This document shows, one piece after another, positions 18,245 to 27,156 of a stretch of 64,000 nucleotides of DNA. Under the pieces are notes generated by a model that was given only the letters and a program-made list of their open reading frames with translations, was not told where the DNA came from and ran no database searches. The stretch lies in NCBI RefSeq assembly GCF_030124325.1, contig NZ_JASKLR010000003.1, positions 385,105-449,104 on the forward strand, given 5' to 3'. Every line of letters starts with the position of its first letter. The stretch's first letter is position 1. The stretch is from Sinorhizobium sp. 8-89 (GTDB lineage Bacteria; Pseudomonadota; Alphaproteobacteria; Rhizobiales; Rhizobiaceae). A program made the position numbers and the translations under genes.

Positions 18245-19630
18245 ATGACGATGATCAAATGCATTTCCCCGGTAAACGGCGAGCTCTACGCCGAGCGCCC
18301 CGCAATGCCGCTGGAACTCGCCAGGCAGGCCGTGGCCCATGCGCGTCTGGCGCAGAAAAACTGGGCAAAGCGGCCGGTCGAAGAGCGGGTCAAGCTGGTG
18401 CTCGCCGGCGTCGCGCGACTCAACGAGATGGTCGACGAAGTGGTGCCAGAGCTTGCCTGGCAGATGGGCCGGCCGGTGCGGTACGGCGGCGAGTTCAAGG
18501 GCTTCAACGAGCGTTCGAACTATGTCGCCTCCATCGCCGCCGATGCGCTGAAACCGATTGTCGTCGAAGAGAGCGATCGCTTCGAGCGGCGCATCGAGCG
18601 CGAGCCGCATGGTGTCGTCTTCGTCATCGCGCCGTGGAACTACCCTTACATGACGGCGATCAACACGGTCGCCCCGGCGTTGATGGCCGGCAACACGGTC
18701 ATCATCAAGCATGCGAGCCAGACGATCCTTGTCGGCGAGCGTATGGTGCGGGCCTTCATCGAGGCGGGCGTGCCGGCGGACGTGTTTCAGAACCTCTTCC
18801 TCGATCACGAGACGACGGCGGCGCTGATTGCGGCGAAGAGCTTCGACTTCATCAACTTCACCGGCTCGGTTGAAGGCGGGCGCTCGATCGAGCGGGCGGC
18901 GGCTGGCACCTTTACTGGACTCGGCCTCGAACTCGGCGGCAAGGATCCCGGCTATGTGATGGAAGATGCGGACCTCGACGCCGCCGTCGATACACTGATG
19001 GACGGCGCGACCTACAATTCCGGCCAGTGCTGCTGCGGCATCGAGCGCATCTATGTGCATGAAACGCTCTACGACGCCTTCGTCGAAAAATCCGTCGCCT
19101 GGGTCTCCAACTACAAGCTCGGCAACCCGCTCGATACGGAAACGACGCTCGGACCCATGGCCAACAAGCGCTTCGCCGCCACGGTTCGCCAGCAGGTCGC
19201 CGATGCGGTGTCGAAGGGTGCCAAGGCGCTGATCGACCCCAAGCTCTTCCCGCAGGATGACGGTGGCGCCTATCTCGCGCCGCAGGTTCTCGTCGACGTC
19301 GATCATTCGATGGAGTTCATGCGCGAGGAAACGTTTGGGCCGGCGGTCGGCATCATGAAGGTGAAAAGCGACGCAGAAGCGATCGAACTGATGAACGATT
19401 GCCAGTATGGCTTGACCGTTTCGCTCTGGACAAAGGACGCCGAGCGCGCCTCCCGCATCGGCCGTGATCTTGAGACCGGCACCGTCTTCATGAACCGCGC
19501 CGATTATCTCGACCCGGCGCTCTGCTGGACGGGTGTCAAGGAAACGGGCCGTGGCGGCTCGCTTTCGATTCTCGGCTTCCACAATCTCACTCGCCCGAAA
19601 TCCTATCATCTGAAGAAAGTAACCGCATGA
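18245..19630 (+). CDS. NAD(P)-dependent aldehyde dehydrogenase
   Basis: This enzyme oxidises an aldehyde to the carboxylate with NAD(P)+. The 461-residue product has the cofactor region VIAPWNYPYMTAINTVAPAL, the catalytic Glu block LELGGKDPGYV and the nucleophile block YNSGQCCCGIERIYVHE, with Cys at the middle of three consecutive cysteines. The ATG at 18245 has AGGA eight bases upstream; ATGs at 18236 and 18251 are alternatives. Its stop overlaps the next ATG by 4 bp, so it is translationally coupled to the alcohol dehydrogenase. In the pathway proposed here it would take the aldehyde made by that enzyme to the acid. Confidence 0.93.
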   Translation: MTMIKCISPVNGELYAERPAMPLELARQAVAHARLAQKNWAKRPVEERVKLVLAGVARLNEMVDEVVPELAWQMGRPVRYGGEFKGFNERSNYVASIAADALKPIVVEESDRFERRIEREPHGVVFVIAPWNYPYMTAINTVAPALMAGNTVIIKHASQTILVGERMVRAFIEAGVPADVFQNLFLDHETTAALIAAKSFDFINFTGSVEGGRSIERAAAGTFTGLGLELGGKDPGYVMEDADLDAAVDTLMDGATYNSGQCCCGIERIYVHETLYDAFVEKSVAWVSNYKLGNPLDTETTLGPMANKRFAATVRQQVADAVSKGAKALIDPKLFPQDDGGAYLAPQVLVDVDHSMEFMREETFGPAVGIMKVKSDAEAIELMNDCQYGLTVSLWTKDAERASRIGRDLETGTVFMNRADYLDPALCWTGVKETGRGGSLSILGFHNLTRPKSYHLKKVTA

Positions 19631-20772
19631 CGATTACCGCCAACTGGAGCTATCCGACCGCCGTCACGTTCGGTGCGGGCCGGATCAAGGAGCTTGCCGA
19701 CCATTGCAGGGCCCTCGGCATGAGGAAGCCGCTGCTCGTGACCGATCGTGGCCTTGCGCCGATGGCGATCACGCAGAATGCGCTCGATATCCTGGAAGCA
19801 GGCGGCCTTGGCCGCGCCATCTTCGCCGATGTCGATCCGAACCCGAACGACAAGAATCTGGAAGCAGGCGTGAAGGCGTTTAAGGACGGCGGCCATGATG
19901 GCGTCGTTGCCTTCGGCGGTGGCTCCGGCCTCGATCTCGGCAAGTGCGTCGCCTTCATGGTCGGCCAGATGCGGCCGGTCTGGGATTTCGAGGATATCGG
20001 CGACTGGTGGACACGCGCGAGCGTCGAAGGCATCGCACCGATCGTTGCGGTGCCGACGACCGCCGGCACCGGTTCTGAGGTCGGTCGCGCCAGCGTCATC
20101 ACCAATTCGGCAAGCCATGTGAAGAAGGTGATCTTCCACCCGAAGTTCCTGCCGGGCGTGACGATCTGCGATCCGGAACTGACCGTCGGCATGCCGAAGG
20201 TCATCACCGCCGGCACCGGCATGGACGCCTTCGCTCATTGCCTGGAGGCCTATTCCTCGCCCTTCTATCATCCGATGTCGGCGGGCATCGCGCTCGAAGG
20301 CATGCGGCTCGTCAAGGAATATCTGCCGCGCGCCTACAAGGACGGCACTGATATCGAGGCGCGCGCCCACATGATGAGTGCTGCCGCGATGGGCGCCGTC
20401 GCCTTCCAGAAGGGGCTCGGCGCGATCCATTCCCTCTCCCATCCGGTCGGCGCGATCTACAACACCCACCACGGCATGACCAATGCCGTCGTGATGCCGC
20501 CAGTGCTGCGCTTCAACCGCCCGGCGATCGAGGACAAGATCGCGCGTGCAGCCGCCTATCTCGGCATTGCCGGAGGCTTCGACGGATTTTATGACTACGT
20601 CTTGAAGTTGCGCGAAGAGCTCGGCGTGCCGGACAAACTTTCCACACTCGGCGTCGGCACCGATCGCATCGATGAAATGTCGGAAATGGCGATCGTCGAC
20701 CCGACCGCCGGCGGCAACCCGGTGGAGCTGACCCTCGACGCAGCGAAAAAACTGTTCAGAGAAAGCATTTGA
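19627..20772 (+). CDS. Iron-containing alcohol dehydrogenase
   Basis: A 381-residue group III alcohol dehydrogenase (NAD(P)+, Fe2+). The nucleotide site GGGSGLDLGK, the DPELTVGMPKVITAGTGMDAFAH block and the metal block GAIHSLSHPVGAIYNTHHG with its histidines are intact. It is the last gene of the island, overlapping the aldehyde dehydrogenase stop by 4 bp and followed by a clear terminator. Its presence points to a hydroxyl group on the substrate, for instance a gamma-glutamyl amino alcohol. Confidence 0.94.
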   Translation: MTITANWSYPTAVTFGAGRIKELADHCRALGMRKPLLVTDRGLAPMAITQNALDILEAGGLGRAIFADVDPNPNDKNLEAGVKAFKDGGHDGVVAFGGGSGLDLGKCVAFMVGQMRPVWDFEDIGDWWTRASVEGIAPIVAVPTTAGTGSEVGRASVITNSASHVKKVIFHPKFLPGVTICDPELTVGMPKVITAGTGMDAFAHCLEAYSSPFYHPMSAGIALEGMRLVKEYLPRAYKDGTDIEARAHMMSAAAMGAVAFQKGLGAIHSLSHPVGAIYNTHHGMTNAVVMPPVLRFNRPAIEDKIARAAAYLGIAGGFDGFYDYVLKLREELGVPDKLSTLGVGTDRIDEMSEMAIVDPTAGGNPVELTLDAAKKLFRESI

Positions 20773-20796
20773 GCTTGATCGCGTTAATTTTCTGGA

Positions 20797-20830
20797 GCCC
20801 GGAAGGCCTTGGTTTTCCGGGCGTTTTTAT
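20797..20830 (+). terminator. Rho-independent terminator of the catabolic operon
   Basis: GCCCGGAA (20797-20804) pairs with TTCCGGGC (20815-20822) over a 10-base loop, followed directly by GTTTTTATT. It lies 25 bp after the alcohol dehydrogenase stop. Confidence 0.88.
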
Positions 20831-20966
20831 TGATGTGCGGCGCTGCGGTTAATCTTTGCACCCCAAAGTTTCCATTTCGTTAACCATCTTCTGAAAGGCT
20901 TTGTTAAGGGCCCGCCTGCTGACGCATCGGTCGGAGCCTCGAAACAATGACGGAATGAGGTGGAAG

Positions 20967-21686
20967 ATGGCGGTCATCACATTTGCCAACGCAAAAGGCG
21001 GTGCCGGCAAGACGACGGCGGCACTGATCCTGTCGACGGAACTGGCGAGACAGGGCAACAGGGTGGTGGTGCTCGACGCGGACCCGCAGCGCTGGATCAC
21101 GCGCTGGTCGGAAGTCTCCGGCCATGTCTCCAATCTCGAAGTGATCTCGCATATCACGCCCGCGTCGCTGCCCTGCCACATCCGTGAACTGAAAGACGCG
21201 GCTGATTTCATCATTATCGACCTCGCCGGCGCCAAGGATGCGATCGTCGCGCTGGCGCTGGGCCTGTCCGATCAGGTGCTGATCCCGGTCCAGGGCTGCG
21301 CAATGGACGCGCAAGGGGCTGTTCAGATCCTGGAATTGATCCGCCATATCGAACAAAAGACAACGGCTCGCATCAAGCATTCGGTCGTGCTCACGCGGGT
21401 TAACTCGCTGGTGACCACACGTGCGCTCCAGGCGATCAAGACGCTGCTTGCTTCACGCAACGTTTCGATGCTCGACACCCCGATCGTCGAACGCGCCGCC
21501 TATCGCGAGATTTTCGAATGCGGCGGAACGCTGCAGACGATGGATGCGGGCCGCGTCAGCAATCTCGACAAGGCGCGCGAGAATGCCCTTGCGCTCGCTC
21601 AGGAGGTTCTGGCGCTCCTGCCCGTTTGCTATCAGCGGTCCTGGGCTGCGCGGGTGCCGTCCTGGGCGCGGTTGCGCGCCGCCTAG
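20967..21686 (+). CDS. ParA/VirC1-like P-loop ATPase, orphan
   Basis: A 239-residue ParA-superfamily ATPase with deviant Walker A KGGAGKTT at about residues 10-17 (NAKGGAGKTTAALILSTELA), Walker A' LDADPQRW and Walker B DFIIIDLAG. The closest shape I know is VirC1 and the short ParA proteins of conjugative regions rather than chromosomal ParA or MinD. There is no ParB partner or centromere-like repeat beside it. The ATG at 20967 has GAGGTGGAAG upstream; the frame opens at 20901 with other possible starts. It may be a leftover of an integrated plasmid or a locus-specific positioning protein. Confidence 0.85.
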   Translation: MAVITFANAKGGAGKTTAALILSTELARQGNRVVVLDADPQRWITRWSEVSGHVSNLEVISHITPASLPCHIRELKDAADFIIIDLAGAKDAIVALALGLSDQVLIPVQGCAMDAQGAVQILELIRHIEQKTTARIKHSVVLTRVNSLVTTRALQAIKTLLASRNVSMLDTPIVERAAYREIFECGGTLQTMDAGRVSNLDKARENALALAQEVLALLPVCYQRSWAARVPSWARLRAA

Positions 21687-21779
21687 CCACTTTGCCGGTC
21701 GGCGCATTTCATCCGGCCTCGGCTCATCGTCATTCAACCGGAATTCAATTCGGTCAACAAGGTCGCCCGGTCGCCAGCA

Positions 21780-21956
21780 GATCGTGCCCAGGTGGTGGAG
21801 GTGAGTTCGATTTTCGGCGCAATCCGCGCCAGCACAGCCGAGCAGGCGACCGGCCTGCGGGAGGTAGACCAGATTACCCAGCAGAATGCGGCAATGGTGG
21901 AGCAGGCGAATGCCTCGTGCCAGGCGCTAACGGCCGAAGCCGAGCAGATTGCGTGA
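21780..21956 (+). pseudogene. Remnant of a methyl-accepting chemotaxis protein C-terminus
   Basis: One frame reads IRASTAEQATGLREVDQIT, then QQNAAMVEQANASCQALTA, ending EAEQIA and TGA. This is the conserved tail of the MCP signalling helix (EQATGL...VNQMDQVTQQNAAMVEE in intact receptors). The usual INTAVNQMDQ segment is shortened and no upstream receptor domains are present, so it is a decayed fragment. It lies in the gap between the ParA-like gene and the FAD oxidoreductase and explains part of that 390-bp gap. Confidence 0.7.
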
Positions 21957-22079
21957 CGTCTCCGCGCGTTCCAGACCTCGGGCAATGCGAAGGCAAGTAT
22001 AGGGCCCGGCTACCAGACGGCGGCTTAGGACCCAGGCGGAAGCGGCGCTCGCCCCGGAGAGGCGCCGATGGCGGTGACT

Positions 22080-23369
22080 TCAAAAGCGCCGATCGACGAA
22101 GTGTTTTGCCTGTGCGCCGGCATGATAGAAGGCGGATTTCACGGTCCGCCACGGATCCGGCGTGATCGGTGTTTCAGCAAGCGGAATTGCCGAGGCATCG
22201 CCCATGACGTGGTGGGCGAGCGCTCGTCCGAAGACGGTTCCGGGCGCAATGCCGCGACCGTTGTAGCCGCTCACCGACACGACATTCGGCGCGAGCACGT
22301 GCATGGCGGGCAGGTTGTTGGTCGTCATGCCGATGCGGCCATCCCACCAGTATTCGAAGCGGAAATCGCCGATATCGGGAAAGAGTTTGCGCAGCGAGCG
22401 GGCCGCGAAGGCGCGATGCGTGCCCTCGGCGATGGCATCGAGCCGGCCGATCGAACCGAAGATCATCCGGTTCTGCTGATCCATGCGGAAGGAAGTCATG
22501 ACGAGCCCGGTATCCCAGGCGCCCTGACGCTCCGGCAGGATACGCGTTGCGACCTTTTCGGGAAGCGGATTGGTGGCGAACTGGAAATAGGGGAGAATCG
22601 TCAGTTCCCGGGTATGCGCCTTCCACGGCACGTCGGGAACGAGCGCTCCATAGGCGTTGGTCGCTAGAATGATATGCCGGGCCGTAAGACTGCCGTGGCC
22701 CGCCTTAAGCCTCCACTGATCGCCCTGGCGCTCGGCGGCAAGGAGAGGGGTGTCCGTGAAGATCTTGGCGCCGGCGGCGAGTGCGGCGCGCGCCAGCCCT
22801 CTTGCGTAGGCAAGCGGCTGGATCGTTCCGGCGCGGCGGTCGAGCAGCGCGCCGGCAAAGCCCTCGGCGCCGGAGAGCATGTGAGCCCTGTCGGCCGAAA
22901 GCACTTCGACCGGCGCGCCGCGTTTCTTCCACTGCGCCTCGCGATCCCGGATGTCCTTCAGGCCCTCGGCACCGACGGCCATGTGGAGCGTACCGTTGCG
23001 TACGGCCTCGCATTGCATGCCGTGTTTCGCGACGAGATCGTAGACGAGAGACGGACCGTCGCCGAGCTCGTTCAACAACCGGTTTCCGGCCCCAGTGCCG
23101 AGGGTTGCGACGAGATCGTCCGGCTTCACCCACATGCCGGCGTTGACGAGGCCGACATTGCGGCCGGAACCGCCGAAGCCGATCATCCGCGCTTCGACCA
23201 CGGTTGCTTTCAGGCCCTTTTCCGCAAGATGCAGCGCGGCGGAGAGACCGGTGAAACCGCCGCCGACAATTGCCACGTCTGTGCTCAGCTCGCCGGTAAG
23301 GGGACCGGTTTCAGGCGCGGCGGGTGCCGTCGCATGCCAGAGGTTGGGGAGAGCACGCTCCGTAGCCAT
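22080..23369 (-). CDS. FAD-dependent oxidoreductase (DAO family, PuuB-like)
   Basis: A 429-residue flavoprotein of the D-amino-acid-oxidase fold. The FAD site is VAIVGGGFTGLSAALHLAEKG, with a second block ARMIGFGGSGRNVGLVNAGMW and the C-terminal VVSVSGYNGRGIAPGTVFGRAL that closes on the cofactor. This arrangement is like PuuB, gamma-glutamylputrescine oxidase. AAGGA sits nine bases before the ATG at 23369, preferred over the ATG at 23378. It lies 1.3 kb downstream of the gamma-glutamyl-amide island but on the other strand, so a functional link is only suggestive. Confidence 0.88.
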   Translation of the reverse strand: MATERALPNLWHATAPAAPETGPLTGELSTDVAIVGGGFTGLSAALHLAEKGLKATVVEARMIGFGGSGRNVGLVNAGMWVKPDDLVATLGTGAGNRLLNELGDGPSLVYDLVAKHGMQCEAVRNGTLHMAVGAEGLKDIRDREAQWKKRGAPVEVLSADRAHMLSGAEGFAGALLDRRAGTIQPLAYARGLARAALAAGAKIFTDTPLLAAERQGDQWRLKAGHGSLTARHIILATNAYGALVPDVPWKAHTRELTILPYFQFATNPLPEKVATRILPERQGAWDTGLVMTSFRMDQQNRMIFGSIGRLDAIAEGTHRAFAARSLRKLFPDIGDFRFEYWWDGRIGMTTNNLPAMHVLAPNVVSVSGYNGRGIAPGTVFGRALAHHVMGDASAIPLAETPITPDPWRTVKSAFYHAGAQAKHFVDRRF

Positions 23370-23621
23370 TGCGGACATTCCTTATCTTCGGAGCGGATGT
23401 GGAAGGCGTAGCGTGTCCGCCCATCCTGCGCCGACCGATCGTGATGGAAAATACTTCGTCAGTGATAGAACCATTGCCGCAAAGTTTTTCATGACAATGT
23501 TTCATGAGGTCATGAAGGCGCGCAATACCGAATGGCCGCCGCAGAAGCGTTCAGGATCGATTGCGGCGCCGTGAAAAACGGGAGCGCCCGCTTGGCCGGA
23601 GGCGCAAGCGCCGGGTCCGGA

Positions 23622-25004
23622 TCAGTCGACGAATTCCACCGTCACGCCCTTGCTCACCATCTTGCCGAGTTCGGTCGCGTCCCAGTTGGTCAGGCGAATG
23701 CAGCCGTGACTCTGGGTCTTGCCGATCTTCGATGGATCGGGGGTGCCGTGAATGCCGTAGGTCGGCTTCGACAGTGCGATCCACATCGTGCCGACGGGAC
23801 CGTTCGGTCCTGGCTGCAGGGTCAGAATCTTGTCGTTCGCGCCCTGCTGGAAGTTGATCTTCGGATTGTAGGTGTAGCCCGGATCGAAGGCGATCCGCTC
23901 GACCGATACGATGCCGGACGGGGAGGGTGTGTCCGACGAGCCGATCGTAGAAGGATAAGCGGCAATGAGCTTGCCGGCCTCATCATAGGCGAGCACCTGC
24001 TTGCGACCCTTGTCGGCCACGATCCGCGCGACCTTGCCCGCCTTGTTAGGGCCTGGATTGATGACCTTGATGATCGTACCCGGAATGGAAAAATCGACAC
24101 CGGGATTGAGTTCGCGCAGGTAGTTCTCGTCCATGTGGAATTTTTCGCCGAGCATCTCGACGGTGGACGTGAAGGACAGATGCGGAAGCATCGACTTGTG
24201 GGCATAGTCTTCGGGGATCGACGCAACATAGGGGCCAGCCGCGTCGGCAGCGGTGATCGTGTAGGTCGTGATCGGCAGGCCGCCGTTGAAGCGCAGCCGT
24301 TCGAGGATGTCCTCGGTGTTGTTCGGGTCGAGCGTTTCGCCGGTTGCCTGCTGCCAGGCTTCGATCGCCTTGGTGACGTTGGAGCCCATCTTGCCGTCGA
24401 TGACGCCCGGCGAGAAACCCTCGCGGTCGAGAAACACCTGCAGAGCGGCGATTTCCGCGCGCGACTTGCCCTTCACCGAGAGCGCCGGAGGCATCGGCTG
24501 CCTGAGCGGCTCATCATATTGCGGATCGTAGGCGGCCTGCTCGCTGCCATCGATCAGGCCCGGCAGGTTGTCCCGCAACTCCTCGCGCTCGACCGGGGCC
24601 GGTTCGCGGTAGTCCGGGACCGTGCCCGTAAACTCGCCGGGCTCGGAATAGCCGTAGCGGCGGTCGTAATCAGCGTAGCCGTCGTTCGAATAGACGTCGA
24701 CGTCGCTTTGCCGGCGGCGGGCTCTGCCGTAACCGTCCGACGGCATCACTGTCGCGACGACATTGCCCCAAGGATCAACGAGAACAGTGCGGCCACGGTG
24801 GTCACGCATCGCGCGGACCTCGTCCTGCCCGGGCATATAGTCGAGAATTTCGCCATTCGGCGTAACCAGGATCACGTCGCCGCCGCCGCGATAATAACCT
24901 TCCTGCGCGGAAGCAGGGCTAAGCTCCACGGCTAAAAGGCCGGCTGCGGCGAGAAGCGAGAGGCCGGTGCGGGTCGCAGTCGTCACGATAGAACCTGTTT
25001 TCAT
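23622..25004 (-). CDS. L,D-transpeptidase (YkuD) with peptidoglycan-binding region
   Basis: This periplasmic enzyme makes 3-3 or lipoprotein crosslinks on peptidoglycan. The C-terminal YkuD domain has GIHGTPDPSKIGKTQSHGCIR with the catalytic HGC. A peptidoglycan-binding repeat, AALQVFLDREGFSPGVIDGKMG, precedes it. The N-terminus TRTGLSLLAAAGLLAVELSPASA is a signal peptide. At 460 residues it is long for the family; residues 30-150 are a low-complexity tyrosine- and proline-rich stretch of unknown role. The ATG at 25004 gives a good signal peptide; an ATG at 25028 is possible. Confidence 0.92.
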   Translation of the reverse strand: MKTGSIVTTATRTGLSLLAAAGLLAVELSPASAQEGYYRGGGDVILVTPNGEILDYMPGQDEVRAMRDHRGRTVLVDPWGNVVATVMPSDGYGRARRRQSDVDVYSNDGYADYDRRYGYSEPGEFTGTVPDYREPAPVEREELRDNLPGLIDGSEQAAYDPQYDEPLRQPMPPALSVKGKSRAEIAALQVFLDREGFSPGVIDGKMGSNVTKAIEAWQQATGETLDPNNTEDILERLRFNGGLPITTYTITAADAAGPYVASIPEDYAHKSMLPHLSFTSTVEMLGEKFHMDENYLRELNPGVDFSIPGTIIKVINPGPNKAGKVARIVADKGRKQVLAYDEAGKLIAAYPSTIGSSDTPSPSGIVSVERIAFDPGYTYNPKINFQQGANDKILTLQPGPNGPVGTMWIALSKPTYGIHGTPDPSKIGKTQSHGCIRLTNWDATELGKMVSKGVTVEFVD

Positions 25005-25394
25005 GGTAGATGATCCGCGGCGGTACATGCCGATTTCGACGTTAATGTGAAAAAAGTGAATCCATCGTGAACGGTTGGTTAAAATTCATCCTGACCGATC
25101 GGTTAACCGTAGTAGATCGATCCGGCGTCTGTTTCAACCGGGAGAAAGGGCGGGCCGAGGCCCTGGAGCAATCCTCGCACCGTATTCCCGACCGTCTATG
25201 TCGATAACGCGCGCGAAAGCCGGATTGTTCAATCGGGATTTATCGTTTTACTTTGCTTTTCATGCATTTGCGGCCATCGCGGTTTCCCGGATGTTTCTTG
25301 CAAGGGAATCGATTTAAGGATGAGCCAAGCGGCAGTTCAATGAATTGCAGCCACCGTCTGCACTGAAGAGACGCGGGCCGACTGCGGGGGAAAC
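25005..25394. other. Intergenic region without recognised gene
   Basis: It separates divergent genes for the L,D-transpeptidase and the DUF4432 protein. A 10-bp palindrome CGGTTAACCG occurs near 25099 in an AT-richer stretch, likely promoter territory. A 39-codon frame at 25198-25317 has no convincing ribosome site. I see no RNA gene. Confidence 0.5.
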
Positions 25395-26234
25395 ATGGAA
25401 ACGACCTTGACCTGCACGCACGACGGCGTTCCCGGTCATCTCCTGTTCGACCGCTCGTCTGCGCTCGACATTGCCGCCTTCGTGGTCGATGGCACGGATC
25501 TTTCTCCCGGCTCCGCTATTCCCTCGGATGGCGACCCGCGGATCGACCGGGCGCTTGCCGGCTTTTTCTTCACCTGCGGTCCCGATCACATTCGCCATCC
25601 CGAGCCGGTCGAAGGTCAAGACGGGAGGCGCTATCCGCTGCATGGTTCGCTTGCAGGCACGGCCGTCGTCCGGACGGAGATGTCCGCCGACGCCACCCGT
25701 TGTGAGGCTCTGACTGAGGTAGATCTTGCCTGTGGTGGCAAGGCGGCGGTCGAGCGTCGGTGGCATGTGAGCGAAGGCGGCCAATGCGTGATGCTTGAGG
25801 ACCGCGTGACCAATATCGGCGCCTCGGCCTTCGCACCGATGATGATGTATCACATGAACATTGGCGGCCGGCTGCTCTGCCAGGAAACGCGGGTCGTCAG
25901 CCCTTCGCTGGAAAGCGGATCACTGGAGTGGCGCTTCGGCGAAGGCGAGAGCGCCCACTTGTGCACTCCCGCGCGCGCAGAGGGCGGATGGTCGGAGGTC
26001 GCGCTCGGGCCGTTGCCAGGGCTTGGCGGGCGGCGGCTTATCGTCCGGTTTCGCGTGGATACGCTACCGTTCTTGCAGATGTGGCGGTGCCAGCGCGGCG
26101 GCGCCAACGTCATCAGCATCGAACCCGCCTCACACCGCCTGGCGAAGCGGGGAGAACTCGCGGCATCAGGCGAACTCGGCCTCATCGAGCCGGGGCAATC
26201 GCGCGGCTACGCGCTCGGCTTTGCCGTTTCCTGA
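25395..26234 (+). CDS. DUF4432 / aldose 1-epimerase-like fold protein
   Basis: A 279-residue soluble protein with the galactose-mutarotase-like sandwich of DUF4432. Supporting blocks are GFFFTCGPDHIRHP, YPLHGSL, a central MYHMNIG with the conserved His, and ISIEPASHRL near the end. Epimerase relatives interconvert sugar anomers, but the members of this family are not characterised, so I assign no substrate. The gene stands alone after a long AT-richer gap. Confidence 0.75.
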   Translation: METTLTCTHDGVPGHLLFDRSSALDIAAFVVDGTDLSPGSAIPSDGDPRIDRALAGFFFTCGPDHIRHPEPVEGQDGRRYPLHGSLAGTAVVRTEMSADATRCEALTEVDLACGGKAAVERRWHVSEGGQCVMLEDRVTNIGASAFAPMMMYHMNIGGRLLCQETRVVSPSLESGSLEWRFGEGESAHLCTPARAEGGWSEVALGPLPGLGGRRLIVRFRVDTLPFLQMWRCQRGGANVISIEPASHRLAKRGELAASGELGLIEPGQSRGYALGFAVS

Positions 26235-26307
26235 AGCTTGCTTCGCGATTGACGCCGCCTCATGCCCGGCCTACATCAAGCCAACGCAGTTCAGAGGAAG
26301 CATCATC

Positions 26308-26646
26308 ATGGACATTCGCCCGATCAACGATGAATACTCGGTCTCCGGCCAGATCACGGTCGAGGACCTCGATGAGATCAAGGCGCTCGGTTTCAAGTCC
26401 ATCGTCTGCCATCGTCCGGATTTCGAGGCGCCCGATCAACCGACTTTCGATGCGATCGCCGCACGCGCTGCTGAGCTGGGCCTGGAGATTACCCATATTC
26501 CCGTGGGCCCGATGGGCGTGACCGCCGATGCCGTCACCCGCATGGTGGATGCGCTCGACGAATTCCAGCGCCCGATGCTCGGCTATTGCCGTTCCGGCGC
26601 CCGCTCCACCGCAGTCTATCAGCAGACCCAGCATATCCGCGGCTGA
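26308..26646 (+). CDS. DUF442 / TIGR01244 family phosphatase-like protein
   Basis: A 112-residue protein of the family fused to sulfur-transferase or beta-lactamase-like domains elsewhere (Blh-type, linked with sulfide detoxification). The N-terminal SVSGQITVEDLDEIKALGFKSIVCHRPD is typical, and GYCRSGARST is a Cys-x5-Arg loop like that of tyrosine phosphatases. The ATG has AGAGGAAG upstream. It lies 74 bp after the DUF4432 gene and 62 bp before a cupin gene, all co-directional, so a loose operon is possible. Confidence 0.82.
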   Translation: MDIRPINDEYSVSGQITVEDLDEIKALGFKSIVCHRPDFEAPDQPTFDAIAARAAELGLEITHIPVGPMGVTADAVTRMVDALDEFQRPMLGYCRSGARSTAVYQQTQHIRG

Positions 26647-26707
26647 CAGGATCGGTTTGCCGCCTGCCGAGCGAACATGCTGTGCGCGCGAGATAGGGAG
26701 GTAAAGC

Positions 26708-27058
26708 ATGGCCGGACCGCATCTGATCAACCGGGACCAGTGGGCCGAAAGGCCTGACGTCTGGCAGGGCGAGTTCGAGGGCGCTGCTTATGGCGCCGGC
26801 GTTTCGGTCATGTTCTACACGACCGACCGCATCGGCGGCGGTCCGAAATTGCACCGGCATCCCTATCCGGAAACCTTCATCGTTCGCACCGGCCGCGCCC
26901 TGTTCACGGTCGGCGACCAGACGATCGAAGCGGAGGCGGGGCAGATCGTCGTCGCACCTGCGAACGTTCCGCACAAGTTCGCCAACCTTGGTCCGGGTCG
27001 GCTGGAGACCACGGACCTGCATGCGAGCGATGCCTTTTCGACCGAGTGGCTGGAATAG
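26708..27058 (+). CDS. Cupin-domain protein
   Basis: A 116-residue single-domain cupin with the metal block KLHRHPYPETFIVRTGRALFTVG (His, His, Glu) and the second block GQIVVAPANVPHKFANLGPG. These small barrels bind a metal and may be enzymes or ligand sensors. No specific function can be assigned from sequence. GGGAGG lies seven bases before the ATG. Confidence 0.88.
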   Translation: MAGPHLINRDQWAERPDVWQGEFEGAAYGAGVSVMFYTTDRIGGGPKLHRHPYPETFIVRTGRALFTVGDQTIEAEAGQIVVAPANVPHKFANLGPGRLETTDLHASDAFSTEWLE

Positions 27059-27156
27059 GCGCGGGCAGCCGAACAACCGTATTTCGCTATTCGCCGTCTC
27101 TTCAAACACGCGTAGACTGTCTCCACCGGCAGATTTACCTGGAGAGGAGATCGGCC

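Noticed and set aside
25198-25317. 39-codon frame upstream of the DUF4432 gene
   Set aside because: No ribosome site and no recognisable sequence; weak evidence only.
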